In this document: positions 52,261 to 61,473 of the stretch, one piece after another
Layout: every line of letters begins with the position of its first letter
Numbering within the stretch: the first letter of the stretch is position 1
Origin: Flavobacteriia bacterium
GTDB lineage: Bacteria > Bacteroidota > Bacteroidia > Flavobacteriales > Flavobacteriaceae
Length of the DNA stretch: 64,000 bases
NCBI GenBank assembly: GCA_004293045.1
Contig: RDXY01000002.1
Location: 41,003-105,002 of the forward strand
Reading direction: 5' to 3'
Position numbers and translations under genes: made by a program
The notes under the pieces: model-generated
The model's input: the letters and a program-made list of their open reading frames with translations, nothing else
Database searches by the model: none
What the model was told of the DNA's origin: nothing

Positions 52261-54351
52261 TTATTTCTCATATTTTTTTGTTTTTAAAATATGTGAGGCA
52301 GTTTGATAGATGGCAATAGTTTCTTTTCTCAATTTTACAGCTATTTTTGTTTTCGGTTTTTCTTCGTAGATTATGCTGTAATCAGGGCCTAATGTTTCGT
52401 TTTTTTGTTGAACTAAATCAAATTGTTTTACTTTCTTTTGAGGTGAAATTATTGTTAAAACATCATCTTTTATATACCCTAAATCTTGATAGGTAGCAAT
52501 GAAAGCTCTTGGTATGTAATTTGTTTTTAAAACATCTTTTCCGAAAAATTTAGATTGGTAATTAAAATTCAAAATACCTAAAACGGTTGGCATTACATCA
52601 ATTTGCGACACTAACTTATCCACTTTTTGCGGTTGAATAAATCCAGGAGCATAAATAAATGCAGGAATTCTATATTTATCCATTGGTAATTCCGTTTTTC
52701 CAGAACTTGAGGCACAGTGATCGGCTACTATAACAAAAACCGTGTTTTTAAACCAGGCTTGTTTTTTTGCCAATTCAAAAAATTGTTTCAAAGCATAATC
52801 GGTATACATAACTCCGCCTTCTCTTGATTTTGCAGTGCCTGAAATGCTAATTTTTCCTTCTGGATAAGTAAAAGGTCGGTGATTGCTTACTGTCATCCAA
52901 TGATTGAAGAACGGTTTTCCTGTTTTGGCTTCTTCATTCATTACTTGAATGGCTTTTTTTGCCATATCTTCATCGCAAACGCCCCAAATATTTGAAAACG
53001 AAATTTCGTTTGGTTTCAAGCTGGATTTATCTACGATATCATATCCGTTTCCTCCAAAGAAGTCTTGCATATTATCAAAGTAGGCATCGCCACCATATAA
53101 AAATTTTGTAGTATATCCTTTTGATTGAAATACACTTCCTGTTGTAAATTTGTTTTTATTATCTATCCGCTTTACAACACTTTCACCAGGTGTCGGAGGC
53201 AAACATAATGTAACTGCTTCTAAACCTCTAACGGTTCTATTTCCAGTGGCGTACAAATTAGTAAAAAACAAACTTTCCTCAGCTAATTGATCTAAAAACG
53301 GCGTAATTGTATTTGTATTGCCGTAATGTTTCATAAACTCAGCACTCAAACTTTCAACAGTAATTAAAACAACATTTTTCTTAGTTTCTATTCCGTTAGA
53401 TGTAATTGAAGTACTATTTTGATTATAGTTTGCACCTATAATTGTATCAAACTGAGCCAGTTCGTTTTCTGGTAGCGTTTCGTAAAATTCAAAATAATCT
53501 AATTCACTATTGGTAAATGCTTTATAAAATTTTTGAAGTCCATTACTTTGAAGTTCATTTGCAAATACATTTGAGCTATTTTGTTGAGAAGTAATACTTG
53601 GAAGTACAAGGAAAGCACTACCAAGCAATAGTATTTGTATTCCAATAATTTTTAGTTTATTTGAAAAATTAGGCAAATCCTCTAAATACGATTTTGATTT
53701 TTTTATTAGGATATAAGTAGCTGCTGATGCTAAAATTCCTACTGACGCAAAAAGCGGCACTACTGGATAAGATTCCATGATGTTTCCAATTACGGCATTG
53801 GTATACACTAAATAATCTACTGCTATAAAATTATATCTTACACCAAATTCATTCCAAAAAAAGAATTCGCTAACGGCATTTTGTATGATTAATAAAACGA
53901 ATAAGAAAATGGTTAAAGAAAATAAAGCTAAACGAATTGATTTTCTGTATTTATCAGTAAACAATAAGGCTGCAAAAAATATAGTTTTTAAACTTACAAA
54001 AGCAATTCCTATTTCTGGCACTACACCACCGTATTCGCTTAAAATACTTTTACCAGAAAGAATGTAAAGTAAAATGGCTACAAATACTCCTAAAATAATA
54101 TATCCGTATGGTTTTTTAAATTTAGAATTCGATAAAAATATAAGATAAAGCCATAAAATTGCTCCAAATATTATAAAAATAAACAAATCGGAAATTAAGC
54201 CAAGACCAAATATTTTACAAATTTCAAGAATAGAAAATTTACTTTGTGTGATAGGATGAAAAAGTAAAACAAATCGGGTTAAAAAGCTTACAATCAAATA
54301 AAAAATCGCTATATTTGTGTATACAATATGTTGTTTAAACAGTGTTTTCAT
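52261..54351 (-). CDS. LtaS-like membrane sulfatase-family enzyme
   Basis: With the start at 54351 the protein has 696 residues. Five hydrophobic helices occupy the first about 230 residues and a periplasmic sulfatase domain follows. VVLITVESLSAEFMKHYGN opens the domain, the likely nucleophile is the Thr of TGNRTVRGLEA, and VFVIVADHCASSSGK supplies metal ligands. Gram-positive LtaS makes lipoteichoic acid from phosphatidylglycerol; in Gram-negatives relatives make phosphoglycerol modifications of glycans or lipid A. The chosen start is downstream of a TATATTTG box (minus strand, 54376-54369) and avoids overlap with the divergent gene. Confidence 0.85.
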   Translation of the reverse strand: MKTLFKQHIVYTNIAIFYLIVSFLTRFVLLFHPITQSKFSILEICKIFGLGLISDLFIFIIFGAILWLYLIFLSNSKFKKPYGYIILGVFVAILLYILSGKSILSEYGGVVPEIGIAFVSLKTIFFAALLFTDKYRKSIRLALFSLTIFLFVLLIIQNAVSEFFFWNEFGVRYNFIAVDYLVYTNAVIGNIMESYPVVPLFASVGILASAATYILIKKSKSYLEDLPNFSNKLKIIGIQILLLGSAFLVLPSITSQQNSSNVFANELQSNGLQKFYKAFTNSELDYFEFYETLPENELAQFDTIIGANYNQNSTSITSNGIETKKNVVLITVESLSAEFMKHYGNTNTITPFLDQLAEESLFFTNLYATGNRTVRGLEAVTLCLPPTPGESVVKRIDNKNKFTTGSVFQSKGYTTKFLYGGDAYFDNMQDFFGGNGYDIVDKSSLKPNEISFSNIWGVCDEDMAKKAIQVMNEEAKTGKPFFNHWMTVSNHRPFTYPEGKISISGTAKSREGGVMYTDYALKQFFELAKKQAWFKNTVFVIVADHCASSSGKTELPMDKYRIPAFIYAPGFIQPQKVDKLVSQIDVMPTVLGILNFNYQSKFFGKDVLKTNYIPRAFIATYQDLGYIKDDVLTIISPQKKVKQFDLVQQKNETLGPDYSIIYEEKPKTKIAVKLRKETIAIYQTASHILKTKKYEK

Positions 54352-54417
54352 TACAATATTATTTGTGTCAAATATACAATAAATTAACGTTATTATAATA
54401 CTACTAAAAACTATCTT

Positions 54418-54912
54418 ATGAACGATGCACATTTACATATGGTGGTAAACCACTTTCCAATTATTGGAACCCTTTTTGGATTAGGAATTTTAATTACAGG
54501 AATTGTAATGAAAAACAACGTTATTAAAAATATAGCGTATGTCCTTTTTTGTATTTCAGCTATTTTTAGTTTTGCGAGCATGTATACTGGTGAAGGCGCC
54601 GAAGAAATTGCAGAAAACTTACCTTCAGTAACTCATCATATTATTCATGAACATGAAGAAATGGCTGAGAAATTGGCTATAGTCTTATATGTTTTGGGTG
54701 GAATTTCTTTAGTTGGATTGTATTTAAATTTTAAAAATCATACCAAAGCAAACTTAGTTTCTTATTTTGTTTTTGTTGTCGCTTTAGTAGCTGTTTTTTT
54801 AGGAAAACAAACAGGTACAACAGGTGGAGAAGTTCGTCATACAGAAATTAGAGCGAATGCAACTGTTGGTTCTAAAGTTGAAAATACGACCGGAGAAACG
54901 GACGAGGATTAA
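54418..54912 (+). CDS. DUF2231-type small membrane protein
   Basis: The 164-residue protein has four hydrophobic helices. It begins NDAHLHMVVNHFPIIGTLFGLGILITGI, the HxxxxH-P start of DUF2231 proteins, and HHIIHEHEEMAEKLA near residue 78 adds a His/Glu-rich loop that could bind metal. The family is often found with cytochromes and cupredoxins, but the function is not known. The last 30 residues are hydrophilic. It diverges from the LtaS-like gene. Confidence 0.8.
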   Translation: MNDAHLHMVVNHFPIIGTLFGLGILITGIVMKNNVIKNIAYVLFCISAIFSFASMYTGEGAEEIAENLPSVTHHIIHEHEEMAEKLAIVLYVLGGISLVGLYLNFKNHTKANLVSYFVFVVALVAVFLGKQTGTTGGEVRHTEIRANATVGSKVENTTGETDED

Positions 54913-54936
54913 TTAAAACGTAATTTATATTAGTAA

Positions 54937-54972
54937 AGCCAATTTAGAAGTCATTTTGAATTGGTTTTTTTA
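54937..54972. terminator. Probable terminator between the DUF2231 and mnmE genes
   Basis: CCAATT (54939-54944) and AATTGG (54959-54964) form a short stem with a T7 run after it. The stem is weak. Confidence 0.5.
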
Positions 54973-54974
54973 TG

Positions 54975-56381
54975 TTACTTTCCGATACAGAAATTAGCAA
55001 AAATATTGCCAAGTAACTCATCGTTAGTTACTTCGCCCGTAATTTCACCAAAGAAATATAAGGCGGATTTAATATCAATAGCAATTAAATCAGAAGAAAT
55101 TCCAGCATCTAAGCCCCATTTTACTTTCTGAATTTCCTCTAACGCTTTTAATAACGAATCGTAATGACGGGTATTTGTAATTATAGTTTCGTTATTTCTT
55201 AATGCACCTGTGTTTACAAATGAAAGCAAGGTGTTTTTAAGTTCATCAATACCAACTTTCTGTTTAGCAGATATAGTAATGGATAATGGATAATTAATAA
55301 TGGATAATTTTTCTGAAAGGAAGTTTCGTTGTTCTTCGTTTAAAAAATCTATTTTATTAATAATCATTACAAGCGGTTTTTGAGGGAATTTATTCTTAAT
55401 TTTTTCAATTTCAATTTTAAACTTGTTTTCATTTTCAATTATCAATTGTAAACTATCAATTAAAAATAGAACCACTTGTGCTTGTTCAATTTTCTCAAAT
55501 GTTTTTTGAATTCCGATGCTTTCTACCACATCTATCGTTTCTCGGATTCCAGCGGTATCAATAAATCGGAAACCGATGCCATCAATTACTAATTCGTCTT
55601 CAATGGTGTCTCGGGTGGTTCCAGCAATATCAGAAACTATGGCGCGTTCTTCATTTAATAAGGCGTTTAATAGTGTCGATTTCCCTACATTGGGTTCCCC
55701 TACAATGGCTACAGGAATACCGTTTTTAATTACATTCCCTACCGCAAAAGAATCTAGTAAACGTTTTAAAACAAATTCAATTCGTATTAGTAATTCCTCA
55801 AATGCTTTTCTGTCGGCAAACGCGACATCTTCTTCAGCAAAATCAAGTTCTAATTCAATAAGAGAAGCAAAGTTTAAAAGTTCTTCACGGAGTTTCGCAA
55901 TTTCATTACTAAATCCACCACGCATTTGCTGCATCGCGATTTGATGATTTGCTTCGTTATCTGAGGCAATTAAATCGGCAACAGCTTCTGCTTGAGATAA
56001 ATCTAATTTTCCGTTTAAAAAGGCACGTAAGGTAAATTCTCCTGCTTGCGCCATTTTCGCTCCTTTTCGAAGCAATAATTGTATAATTTGCTGTTGAATG
56101 AAAGTAGAGCCATGACATGAAATTTCTACTACATTTTCACCTGTATAAGAATTTGGACCTTTAAAAAGGGAAAGCAAAACTTGGTCATATACTTTTGTAT
56201 GGTCTACAATATGCCCTAAATGAATGGTATGAGTTTTTTGTTTTGTAATATCTTTTCCAGAAACCGAATCAAATACCTCAGCAGCTATAGTAATAGCATC
56301 TTTACCTGATAATCTAATGATAGCAATAGCTCCAGCACCCGATGGCGTAGCTAAGGCAACTATGGTTTCTTGTGGAATCAT
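54975..56381 (-). CDS. mnmE: tRNA modification GTPase MnmE
   Basis: The 468 residues follow MnmE order. The N-terminal folate-binding domain (IPQETIVALATPSGAGAIAIIRLSG) and helical domain enclose a G domain with G1 GEPNVGKSTLLNALL near 225, G2 TTRDTIED, G3 DTAGIRE, and G4 NKIDF. The C-terminal FCIGK gives the catalytic Cys. With MnmG it makes the 5-carboxymethylaminomethyl group at U34 of certain tRNAs; mnmG is not in the window. A -7 box TATCTTTG (minus strand, 56410-56403) lies just upstream. Confidence 0.97.
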   Translation of the reverse strand: MIPQETIVALATPSGAGAIAIIRLSGKDAITIAAEVFDSVSGKDITKQKTHTIHLGHIVDHTKVYDQVLLSLFKGPNSYTGENVVEISCHGSTFIQQQIIQLLLRKGAKMAQAGEFTLRAFLNGKLDLSQAEAVADLIASDNEANHQIAMQQMRGGFSNEIAKLREELLNFASLIELELDFAEEDVAFADRKAFEELLIRIEFVLKRLLDSFAVGNVIKNGIPVAIVGEPNVGKSTLLNALLNEERAIVSDIAGTTRDTIEDELVIDGIGFRFIDTAGIRETIDVVESIGIQKTFEKIEQAQVVLFLIDSLQLIIENENKFKIEIEKIKNKFPQKPLVMIINKIDFLNEEQRNFLSEKLSIINYPLSITISAKQKVGIDELKNTLLSFVNTGALRNNETIITNTRHYDSLLKALEEIQKVKWGLDAGISSDLIAIDIKSALYFFGEITGEVTNDELLGNIFANFCIGK

Positions 56382-56454
56382 TTTTTAAATTTTGTTTCTT
56401 GGCAAAGATAAAATTTTAGTACTTAGTAATGCGTAATAATTGAATAGTTTTTTT

Positions 56455-56494
56455 TAATAAAAAAACCACAAAAGCTAAAAGCGATTGTGGTTTT
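56455..56494 (-). terminator. Terminator after dnaN
   Basis: On the minus strand AAAACCACAA pairs with TTGTGGTTTT over a 13-base loop, followed by T7. It closes the dnaN transcript before mnmE. Confidence 0.8.
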
Positions 56495-56521
56495 AAGTAG
56501 TAGTTAATTAGGTGGTATATT

Positions 56522-57640
56522 TTAGTTATTTAGCATTACTGGCATTACTAACATAGTAACGGTTTCGCCTTCATCTAATCCATCAATAGGAGTAAGGATT
56601 CCGGCTCTGTTCGGTAATGACATTTCAAGTTGAATTTCATCACTAGTTAGGTTGTTTAGCATTTCTGTTAAAAAACGAGAGTTGAAACCAATTTGTAAAT
56701 CGTCACCATGATAATCACAAGTTAAACGTTCATCTGCTTTGTTTGAATAATCAATATCTTCTGCAGAAATATTTAATTCAGTACCTGCAATTTTTAAACG
56801 AATTTGGTGCGTAGTTTTGTTAGCAAAAATAGCTACACGACGAACCGAATTTAAAAAAGTAACACGACTTAAAATTAGTTTATTAGGATTTTCTTTAGGT
56901 ATAACCGCTTCGTAATTAGGATATTTCCCATCAATTAAACGACAAGTTAACATGTAGTTTTCAAATGAATAAGTAGCATTAGAATCGTTATATTCTACTT
57001 TTACTTCTGCATCTGAAGTGGCTAAAATTCCTTTTAAAATAGTTAAAGGTTTTTTAGGCATAATAAATTCGGCACTTTGAGAAGCTTTTACGTCTGCGCG
57101 AGCATATTTTACTAATTTATGTGCATCTGTTGCTACGAAAATTAATCCTTCTGTAGAAAATTGAAAAAATACCCCACTCATTACTGGACGTAAATCATCA
57201 TTACCAGTTGCAAAAATAGTTTTTCCAATTGCTGTTGCCAATACTTCAGCTGGAACTAGTGTTGTTGAAGGATCTTCTAAGGCTACTGCTTTTGGAAATT
57301 CTTCCCCAGCAGCATATGCAATTGCGTATTTACCCGAATTTGAACTAATTTCAACCGTGTGGTTTTCTTCAATTGTAAACGTTAGCGGTTGTTCTGGAAA
57401 TGTTTTTAAAATATCTAATAATAATTTTGCGGGTATAGCAACGCTTCCTTTACTGTTTGATTCAATTTCTAAACTTGCCGACATAGTAGTTTCTAAATCG
57501 GAAGAAGAAACGTGTAATTGATTGTTATCTAATTCAAATAAAAAATTATCAAGAATGGGTAACGTATTATTACTATTAATAACGCTTCCTAAAACTTGTA
57601 ATTGTTTTAATAAATACGAACTGGATACTATAAAATTCAT
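56522..57640 (-). CDS. dnaN: DNA polymerase III beta subunit (sliding clamp)
   Basis: The 372-residue protein contains the three repeated clamp domains, from MNFIVSSSYLLKQLQVLGSVI to the C-terminal TMLVMPVMLN, whose last residues form the edge of the partner-binding cleft. DDLRPVMSGVFFQF near residue 155 and PNYEAVIPKENPN near 250 are family stretches. Of two adjacent ATGs the second was chosen. It encircles DNA to hold the polymerase. A -7 box (TATATTTG, minus strand 57672-57665) shows separate transcription from gldG; there is no dnaA or oriC nearby. Confidence 0.97.
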   Translation of the reverse strand: MNFIVSSSYLLKQLQVLGSVINSNNTLPILDNFLFELDNNQLHVSSSDLETTMSASLEIESNSKGSVAIPAKLLLDILKTFPEQPLTFTIEENHTVEISSNSGKYAIAYAAGEEFPKAVALEDPSTTLVPAEVLATAIGKTIFATGNDDLRPVMSGVFFQFSTEGLIFVATDAHKLVKYARADVKASQSAEFIMPKKPLTILKGILATSDAEVKVEYNDSNATYSFENYMLTCRLIDGKYPNYEAVIPKENPNKLILSRVTFLNSVRRVAIFANKTTHQIRLKIAGTELNISAEDIDYSNKADERLTCDYHGDDLQIGFNSRFLTEMLNNLTSDEIQLEMSLPNRAGILTPIDGLDEGETVTMLVMPVMLNN

Positions 57641-57711
57641 CATTTTTTATTTATTTTTCTTTTACAAATATAATGGGTTACAATTAAATCTAAAAATATA
57701 CTTATTAACAA

Positions 57712-59403
57712 CTAATACTTATATTTTTTCTTTCTTAAATACGTAAAAATAAATCCGAATAGTGCTAACAAAACAATTGGTAGCGCTACTGTTAGTAGTT
57801 GTGTTTGATTGTAGTTATCGTGCACACTTTGTTTATCTAACACGGGTAAGGTTACCTCTTTACTTCTAATGTTAATAAGTCCGTTATCATCTAAAAGGTA
57901 ATTTACGCTATTTAGGATAAATTCTTTATTCCCGAAAAATTGTCCGGTGTATTTATCATATCCTAATTCAATTGGTGCGCCTTTATCTACTTGATTTTTT
58001 ATTACGTCTCCATCAGAAATTACAATCATTTTTGTTGGAATGCTTTTATTTAAAAAAGTAGCATCTTTAAAAGGCAACACCCGATTGTTGTATACTGAAG
58101 TAAAAGAACCTTCTAACAAAGCTGCAACTGGAATTAATCCACCATTAGCATAATCTTTTGGACTGGTTTCTTCTGTAATCATTTCCAACGAAACTACACT
58201 TGGTGTTCCTATTACTTTAGAATAAGGGGAACTTTCAAGTAAAATGGTAGTTTTAGTATTGGTTTTTAATAACTCAATTGGAGAGCAAAAGTTGAATTTT
58301 ACGCCATCCGTATTTTTTACAATAGGATGTTTTTTAGAAGCTGGATAAATATATGGCGCCATTTTCCAATTATAGGTTTCCATCTGACTTTCACTTCCTT
58401 CTTTTCCAGAAGCTAATTTTAATGGTGTTCCATATTCATCTTTAATCATTTGCGGATTAATTCGGAATCCGTATTTGAAAAACATATCCGTCAAATTCAA
58501 ATCATTATTGTTAACTAAAGTCGAACCGGATTCATTATACAGATTTTCCATTTCGGCATTAGTTCCATCTACCAACCAAAGCGTTTTTCCGCCTTTCATG
58601 ATAAATTGATCTAACACTTGTTTTTCGGCTTCAGTAAATTTTTCTCTTGGTTTCGCAATAATAGCTAAGTCGTATACATTTAAAGCTTTTAAAGTTTCTT
58701 TAGGCTGTGAGGCCACAGAATCTAAAGTTATAGGTCCAATATAATAATTATCACGAATGGTTTTTAAAAAATCGGCAATATAAATATCGTCTAACTCGCC
58801 ATTTCCTTTTATAACGGCAATTTTACGTTGTTTTTCTTTTGAGATTTTATGAATGGCTTCTGCAAAAGCATATTCTAAATGTTGAACGGAGCTTTCTACT
58901 TTTTTCTCAGTTGAAGCACCCATTAAATTTTTCAATAATTGCACTTTTGCACCTTTATCGCCATAATTGGCTACAGCCCAAGGGAAAACTACTTCTTGAG
59001 TTTGTTTTCCTTTATCTTCAACGGTTACGTTTATTGGTGTTAATCCTTTTTCAAAGAATTTTTTCATGACTTCCACACGTTCCTCTTCTTTTTCAATTGG
59101 GTTTACAAATTGGAACGTAATATTTGAATTGTAAGCGGAAAATTCTTCTAATAACTGGCGCGTTTCTGTTTGTAATTTTTTAAAATCGGCAGGAAAAGTG
59201 CCTTCTAAAAACACATCAATGATTAAAGGAGAATCTACACCATCAATAATTTTTTTAGTGGTTTCAGAAAGGGTATATCTTTTGTCTTGCGTAACATCGA
59301 AACGTTTATAAATATAATAACTCGCAAAGTTTAAAATAAATAAACCAATCGCTAAAAACCCTAATTTCTTTAAACTATTTTTTTGAACGTCTTTCATTAC
59401 CAT
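57712..59403 (-). CDS. gldG: Gliding-motility ABC transporter component GldG
   Basis: The 563-residue protein has one N-terminal helix, a large extracytoplasmic ABC-type (GldG/IFT52-like) domain and a C-terminal helix (TVALPIVLLALFGFIFTYLRKKK). RYTLSETTKKIIDGVDSPLIIDVFLEG and GKTLWLVDGTNAEME near residue 275 are typical. In Flavobacterium johnsoniae GldA, GldF and GldG form an ABC transporter first linked to gliding. GldF is encoded just upstream with a 7-base overlap; gldA is elsewhere. A second ATG 6 bases on would give a TAATG stop-start overlap. Confidence 0.95.
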   Translation of the reverse strand: MVMKDVQKNSLKKLGFLAIGLFILNFASYYIYKRFDVTQDKRYTLSETTKKIIDGVDSPLIIDVFLEGTFPADFKKLQTETRQLLEEFSAYNSNITFQFVNPIEKEEERVEVMKKFFEKGLTPINVTVEDKGKQTQEVVFPWAVANYGDKGAKVQLLKNLMGASTEKKVESSVQHLEYAFAEAIHKISKEKQRKIAVIKGNGELDDIYIADFLKTIRDNYYIGPITLDSVASQPKETLKALNVYDLAIIAKPREKFTEAEKQVLDQFIMKGGKTLWLVDGTNAEMENLYNESGSTLVNNNDLNLTDMFFKYGFRINPQMIKDEYGTPLKLASGKEGSESQMETYNWKMAPYIYPASKKHPIVKNTDGVKFNFCSPIELLKTNTKTTILLESSPYSKVIGTPSVVSLEMITEETSPKDYANGGLIPVAALLEGSFTSVYNNRVLPFKDATFLNKSIPTKMIVISDGDVIKNQVDKGAPIELGYDKYTGQFFGNKEFILNSVNYLLDDNGLINIRSKEVTLPVLDKQSVHDNYNQTQLLTVALPIVLLALFGFIFTYLRKKKYKY

Positions 59404-60122
59404 TTAAGCGATTTAAGTTGATACACTGTTCCTGCTAAAAATAAAATTGTGATACTAATAAAATAAATAATATCACGAGTATCTAACACACCACGACTCA
59501 TACTTTTAAAGTGAAAATCCATTCCTAACGTTTTAATAATTCCACTGAAATTACCAAATAAATTAGCTAAGCCATCCAACCCAAAATAAAAGAAAAAACA
59601 TAAAAACACAGCAATTATAAAGGCTACTATTTGATTGTCTGAAAGGGTAGAAGTAAAAATTCCGATAGAAGTGTATGCGCCAATTAAGAATAATAATCCA
59701 AAATAAGAACCAATGGTACTGCCATAATCGAAACTATTTTGAGCTGCAGTATAGCTTGAAACTATAAATACATAAAAAAGTGTTGGTACAATGGCAATTA
59801 TAATTAAAATAAATGCCCCAAGAAATTTACCATTAACAATTTCCCAAAGACTTAAAGGTTTGGTAAAAAGTATTTCTAATGTACCTTGCTTTTTTTCGTC
59901 TGAGAAACTTTTCATCGTGACTGCTGGTATTAGGAAAATAAGTATCCAAGGCGCTAATTTAAAAAATGGACTCATATCTGCATATCCAGAATTTAAAATA
60001 TTAAAATCCCCATCAAAAACCCATAAAAATAATCCATTTAGCAATAGAAAAATAGCAATAACTAAATAGCCAATTGGCGAACCAAAAAAAGATTTTATTT
60101 CACGTAGCAATACTGCTTTCAT
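59397..60122 (-). CDS. gldF: Gliding-motility ABC transporter permease GldF
   Basis: The 241 residues contain six hydrophobic helices in an ABC-2 permease layout. REIKSFFGSPIGYLVIAIFLLLNGLFLWVF at the start and MKSFSDEKKQGTLEILFTKPLSLWEIVNGKFLGAF in the middle (the ABC-2 coupling-helix region) are typical of GldF. It is the membrane part of the GldAFG transporter. It has its own -7 box and overlaps gldG. Confidence 0.95.
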   Translation of the reverse strand: MKAVLLREIKSFFGSPIGYLVIAIFLLLNGLFLWVFDGDFNILNSGYADMSPFFKLAPWILIFLIPAVTMKSFSDEKKQGTLEILFTKPLSLWEIVNGKFLGAFILIIIAIVPTLFYVFIVSSYTAAQNSFDYGSTIGSYFGLLFLIGAYTSIGIFTSTLSDNQIVAFIIAVFLCFFFYFGLDGLANLFGNFSGIIKTLGMDFHFKSMSRGVLDTRDIIYFISITILFLAGTVYQLKSLKW

Positions 60123-60145
60123 ATAGTATACTTGTTTTATATTGA

Positions 60146-60153
60146 CAAAAGTA
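60146..60153 (-). promoter_or_regulatory. Likely -7 box of the gldFG operon
   Basis: On the minus strand this reads TACTTTTG and lies 23 bases before the gldF start. It would separate gldFG from the monooxygenase-fold gene upstream. Confidence 0.5.
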
Positions 60154-60171
60154 ATTTATAAACTTGAAACT

Positions 60172-60468
60172 TTATAATAAAGTATCTAATTTATTAACGC
60201 TCCACGCTTCTGGTTTGTCAGCGAAAAGTGTTTTTGTGTAACTCCAAACTTCATTAAATAAAGCCGATTTTCTGTATTTTTCTAAGGCGGATTCATCTTT
60301 CCAATAGCTGTAAGTAAAAAAAATACGTGTATCATGTTTATCTTGATACAATTCTAAAAATTCATTACCATCAAAACGTCTTATTTGATGTTTCACTTCA
60401 TTAAACTGGTTTAAAAAAGCTACTATTTTATCTTCTTGAAAGGTAAGTTTTACAATTCGTACCACCAT
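60172..60468 (-). CDS. Antibiotic-biosynthesis-monooxygenase-fold (ABM) small protein
   Basis: With the start at 60468 (MVVRIVKLTFQEDKI) the protein has 98 residues, matching ABM-domain proteins; an in-frame ATG 66 bases upstream would add residues encoded by a repeat. The ferredoxin-like fold is suggested by FRxF-type blocks: VKHQIRRFDGNEFLELYQDKHDTRIFFTYSYWKDESALEKYRKS. Members include cofactor-free monooxygenases and haem-degrading enzymes, but many have no known substrate. It lies between the SAM hydrolase gene and gldF. Confidence 0.8.
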   Translation of the reverse strand: MVVRIVKLTFQEDKIVAFLNQFNEVKHQIRRFDGNEFLELYQDKHDTRIFFTYSYWKDESALEKYRKSALFNEVWSYTKTLFADKPEAWSVNKLDTLL

Positions 60469-60479
60469 ATATTTATAAT

Positions 60480-60534
60480 TAAATTCCAAATTCCAAAACC
60501 CAAAACCCAAAACCTTATACCTAATACCCAACAC
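60480..60534. repeat. CCAAAAC-type heptad repeat
   Basis: Units CCAAATT, CCAAAAC, CCAAAAC, CCAAAAC, CTTATAC, CTAATAC, CCAACAC run in 7-base register in the gap before the monooxygenase-fold gene. On the minus strand they are GG-N5 heptads like those at 37212-37370. Confidence 0.7.
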
Positions 60535-61365
60535 CTAAGATTCAAATTCCACAATTACGGCATCCTGCATTTTCAAACCTAGTAAAGTGTGTGCCGATCC
60601 TGAACGATTAGGATTGCTTCTGTACACCGCAATTTCTAAATAACCCTCTTGATTAAACAGCGCGATTTCATTTCCTGCCATCGCATTTAAATCGGCTGAA
60701 TGATTATTTTTAAAATCGGCATAATTGTTCTTTACTCTTTTAATCGTATAAACAGAAAAACGAATACTATATGGTCTTCCACTTGCTACTTCTTCTATAT
60801 ACGATTTCGAAATATTAGTAACACAATTTCCAAAATCGTCAATATATACAATGTGTCCTCGAATAGATTTTAAATTTTGATCCAAAATAGGTACCAACAT
60901 ATTCATCTTTTTAATTTCAGTTAGTGGAGAGCCAATTACGGTCATTTCACCACCTTTTGCCAAATGAGTTGCTACCGTAGCAAAAACATCTAAATCGCTA
61001 GAACCTTCTATTAATCTATCGTGAATAGTAATTTGTACTATTTTATCTGGTTTTTTTTTATTGGTTAATACCCCAAAAATGCCATTATCGGCACCTATAA
61101 AATAATGTCCATCATATTGCATAACAATATGAAGAGTATCTGCATTTCTTGAAGCGTCTACAGCTACAACATGCACTGTTCCTTTTGGAAAATGCGAATA
61201 GGAAGTTGCTAGTAAATAACTGGCTTCTAAAAGGTTAAATTTATCTACTAAGTGAGAAATATCAATAATGGTTGACTCAGGAAATAATGAATATATCTTA
61301 CCCTTTAAAATTCCGGCAAAGTGGTCTTTTAAACCAAAATCTGTAGTAAGCGTAATTATTGACAT
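60535..61365 (-). CDS. SAM hydroxide adenosyltransferase (DUF62 family)
   Basis: The 276-residue protein starts IITLTTDFGLKDHFAGILKG, the DUF62 signature, with HVVAVDASRNADTLHIVMQYDGHYFIGADNGIF and the C-terminal FNQEGYLEIAVYRSNPN. Enzymes of this family hydrolyse S-adenosylmethionine to adenosine and methionine, and the fluorinase and chlorinase relatives use halide instead. The Asp of the second-residue motif TTDFG and the Arg-Asn ASRNAD match the hydrolase type, and the halogenase insert loop is not seen. The physiological role is unclear. Confidence 0.9.
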   Translation of the reverse strand: MSIITLTTDFGLKDHFAGILKGKIYSLFPESTIIDISHLVDKFNLLEASYLLATSYSHFPKGTVHVVAVDASRNADTLHIVMQYDGHYFIGADNGIFGVLTNKKKPDKIVQITIHDRLIEGSSDLDVFATVATHLAKGGEMTVIGSPLTEIKKMNMLVPILDQNLKSIRGHIVYIDDFGNCVTNISKSYIEEVASGRPYSIRFSVYTIKRVKNNYADFKNNHSADLNAMAGNEIALFNQEGYLEIAVYRSNPNRSGSAHTLLGLKMQDAVIVEFES

Positions 61366-61408
61366 TTTATTGTTTATAACTTATTATAAATGGAATGCTT
61401 GTTTTTAT

Positions 61409-61416
61409 TATATTTG
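61409..61416 (+). promoter_or_regulatory. Likely -7 box of phoH
   Basis: TATATTTG lies 57 bases before the phoH start. No TTG at the right spacing. Confidence 0.4.
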
Positions 61417-61423
61417 AATGATA

Positions 61424-61457
61424 CAAAATTACTCTTTTTTTTACAGAATTAAAACAA
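61424..61457 (-). promoter_or_regulatory. Possible promoter of the SAM-hydrolase gene
   Basis: On the minus strand TTG (61457-61455), 23 bases and TAATTTTG (61431-61424) are present, the spacer being at the long end. It faces the phoH promoter across the divergent gap. Confidence 0.45.
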
Positions 61458-61473
61458 TTTAAAATTAAAGCCT

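Noticed and set aside
54352..54432. Longer LtaS-like protein from an ATG at 54432
   Set aside because: It would overlap the divergent DUF2231 gene and begin upstream of the likely promoter box; the start at 54351 fits better.
60469..60534. Longer ABM protein from an ATG at 60534
   Set aside because: The added 22 residues are encoded by the CCAAAAC heptad repeat and do not belong to the domain.
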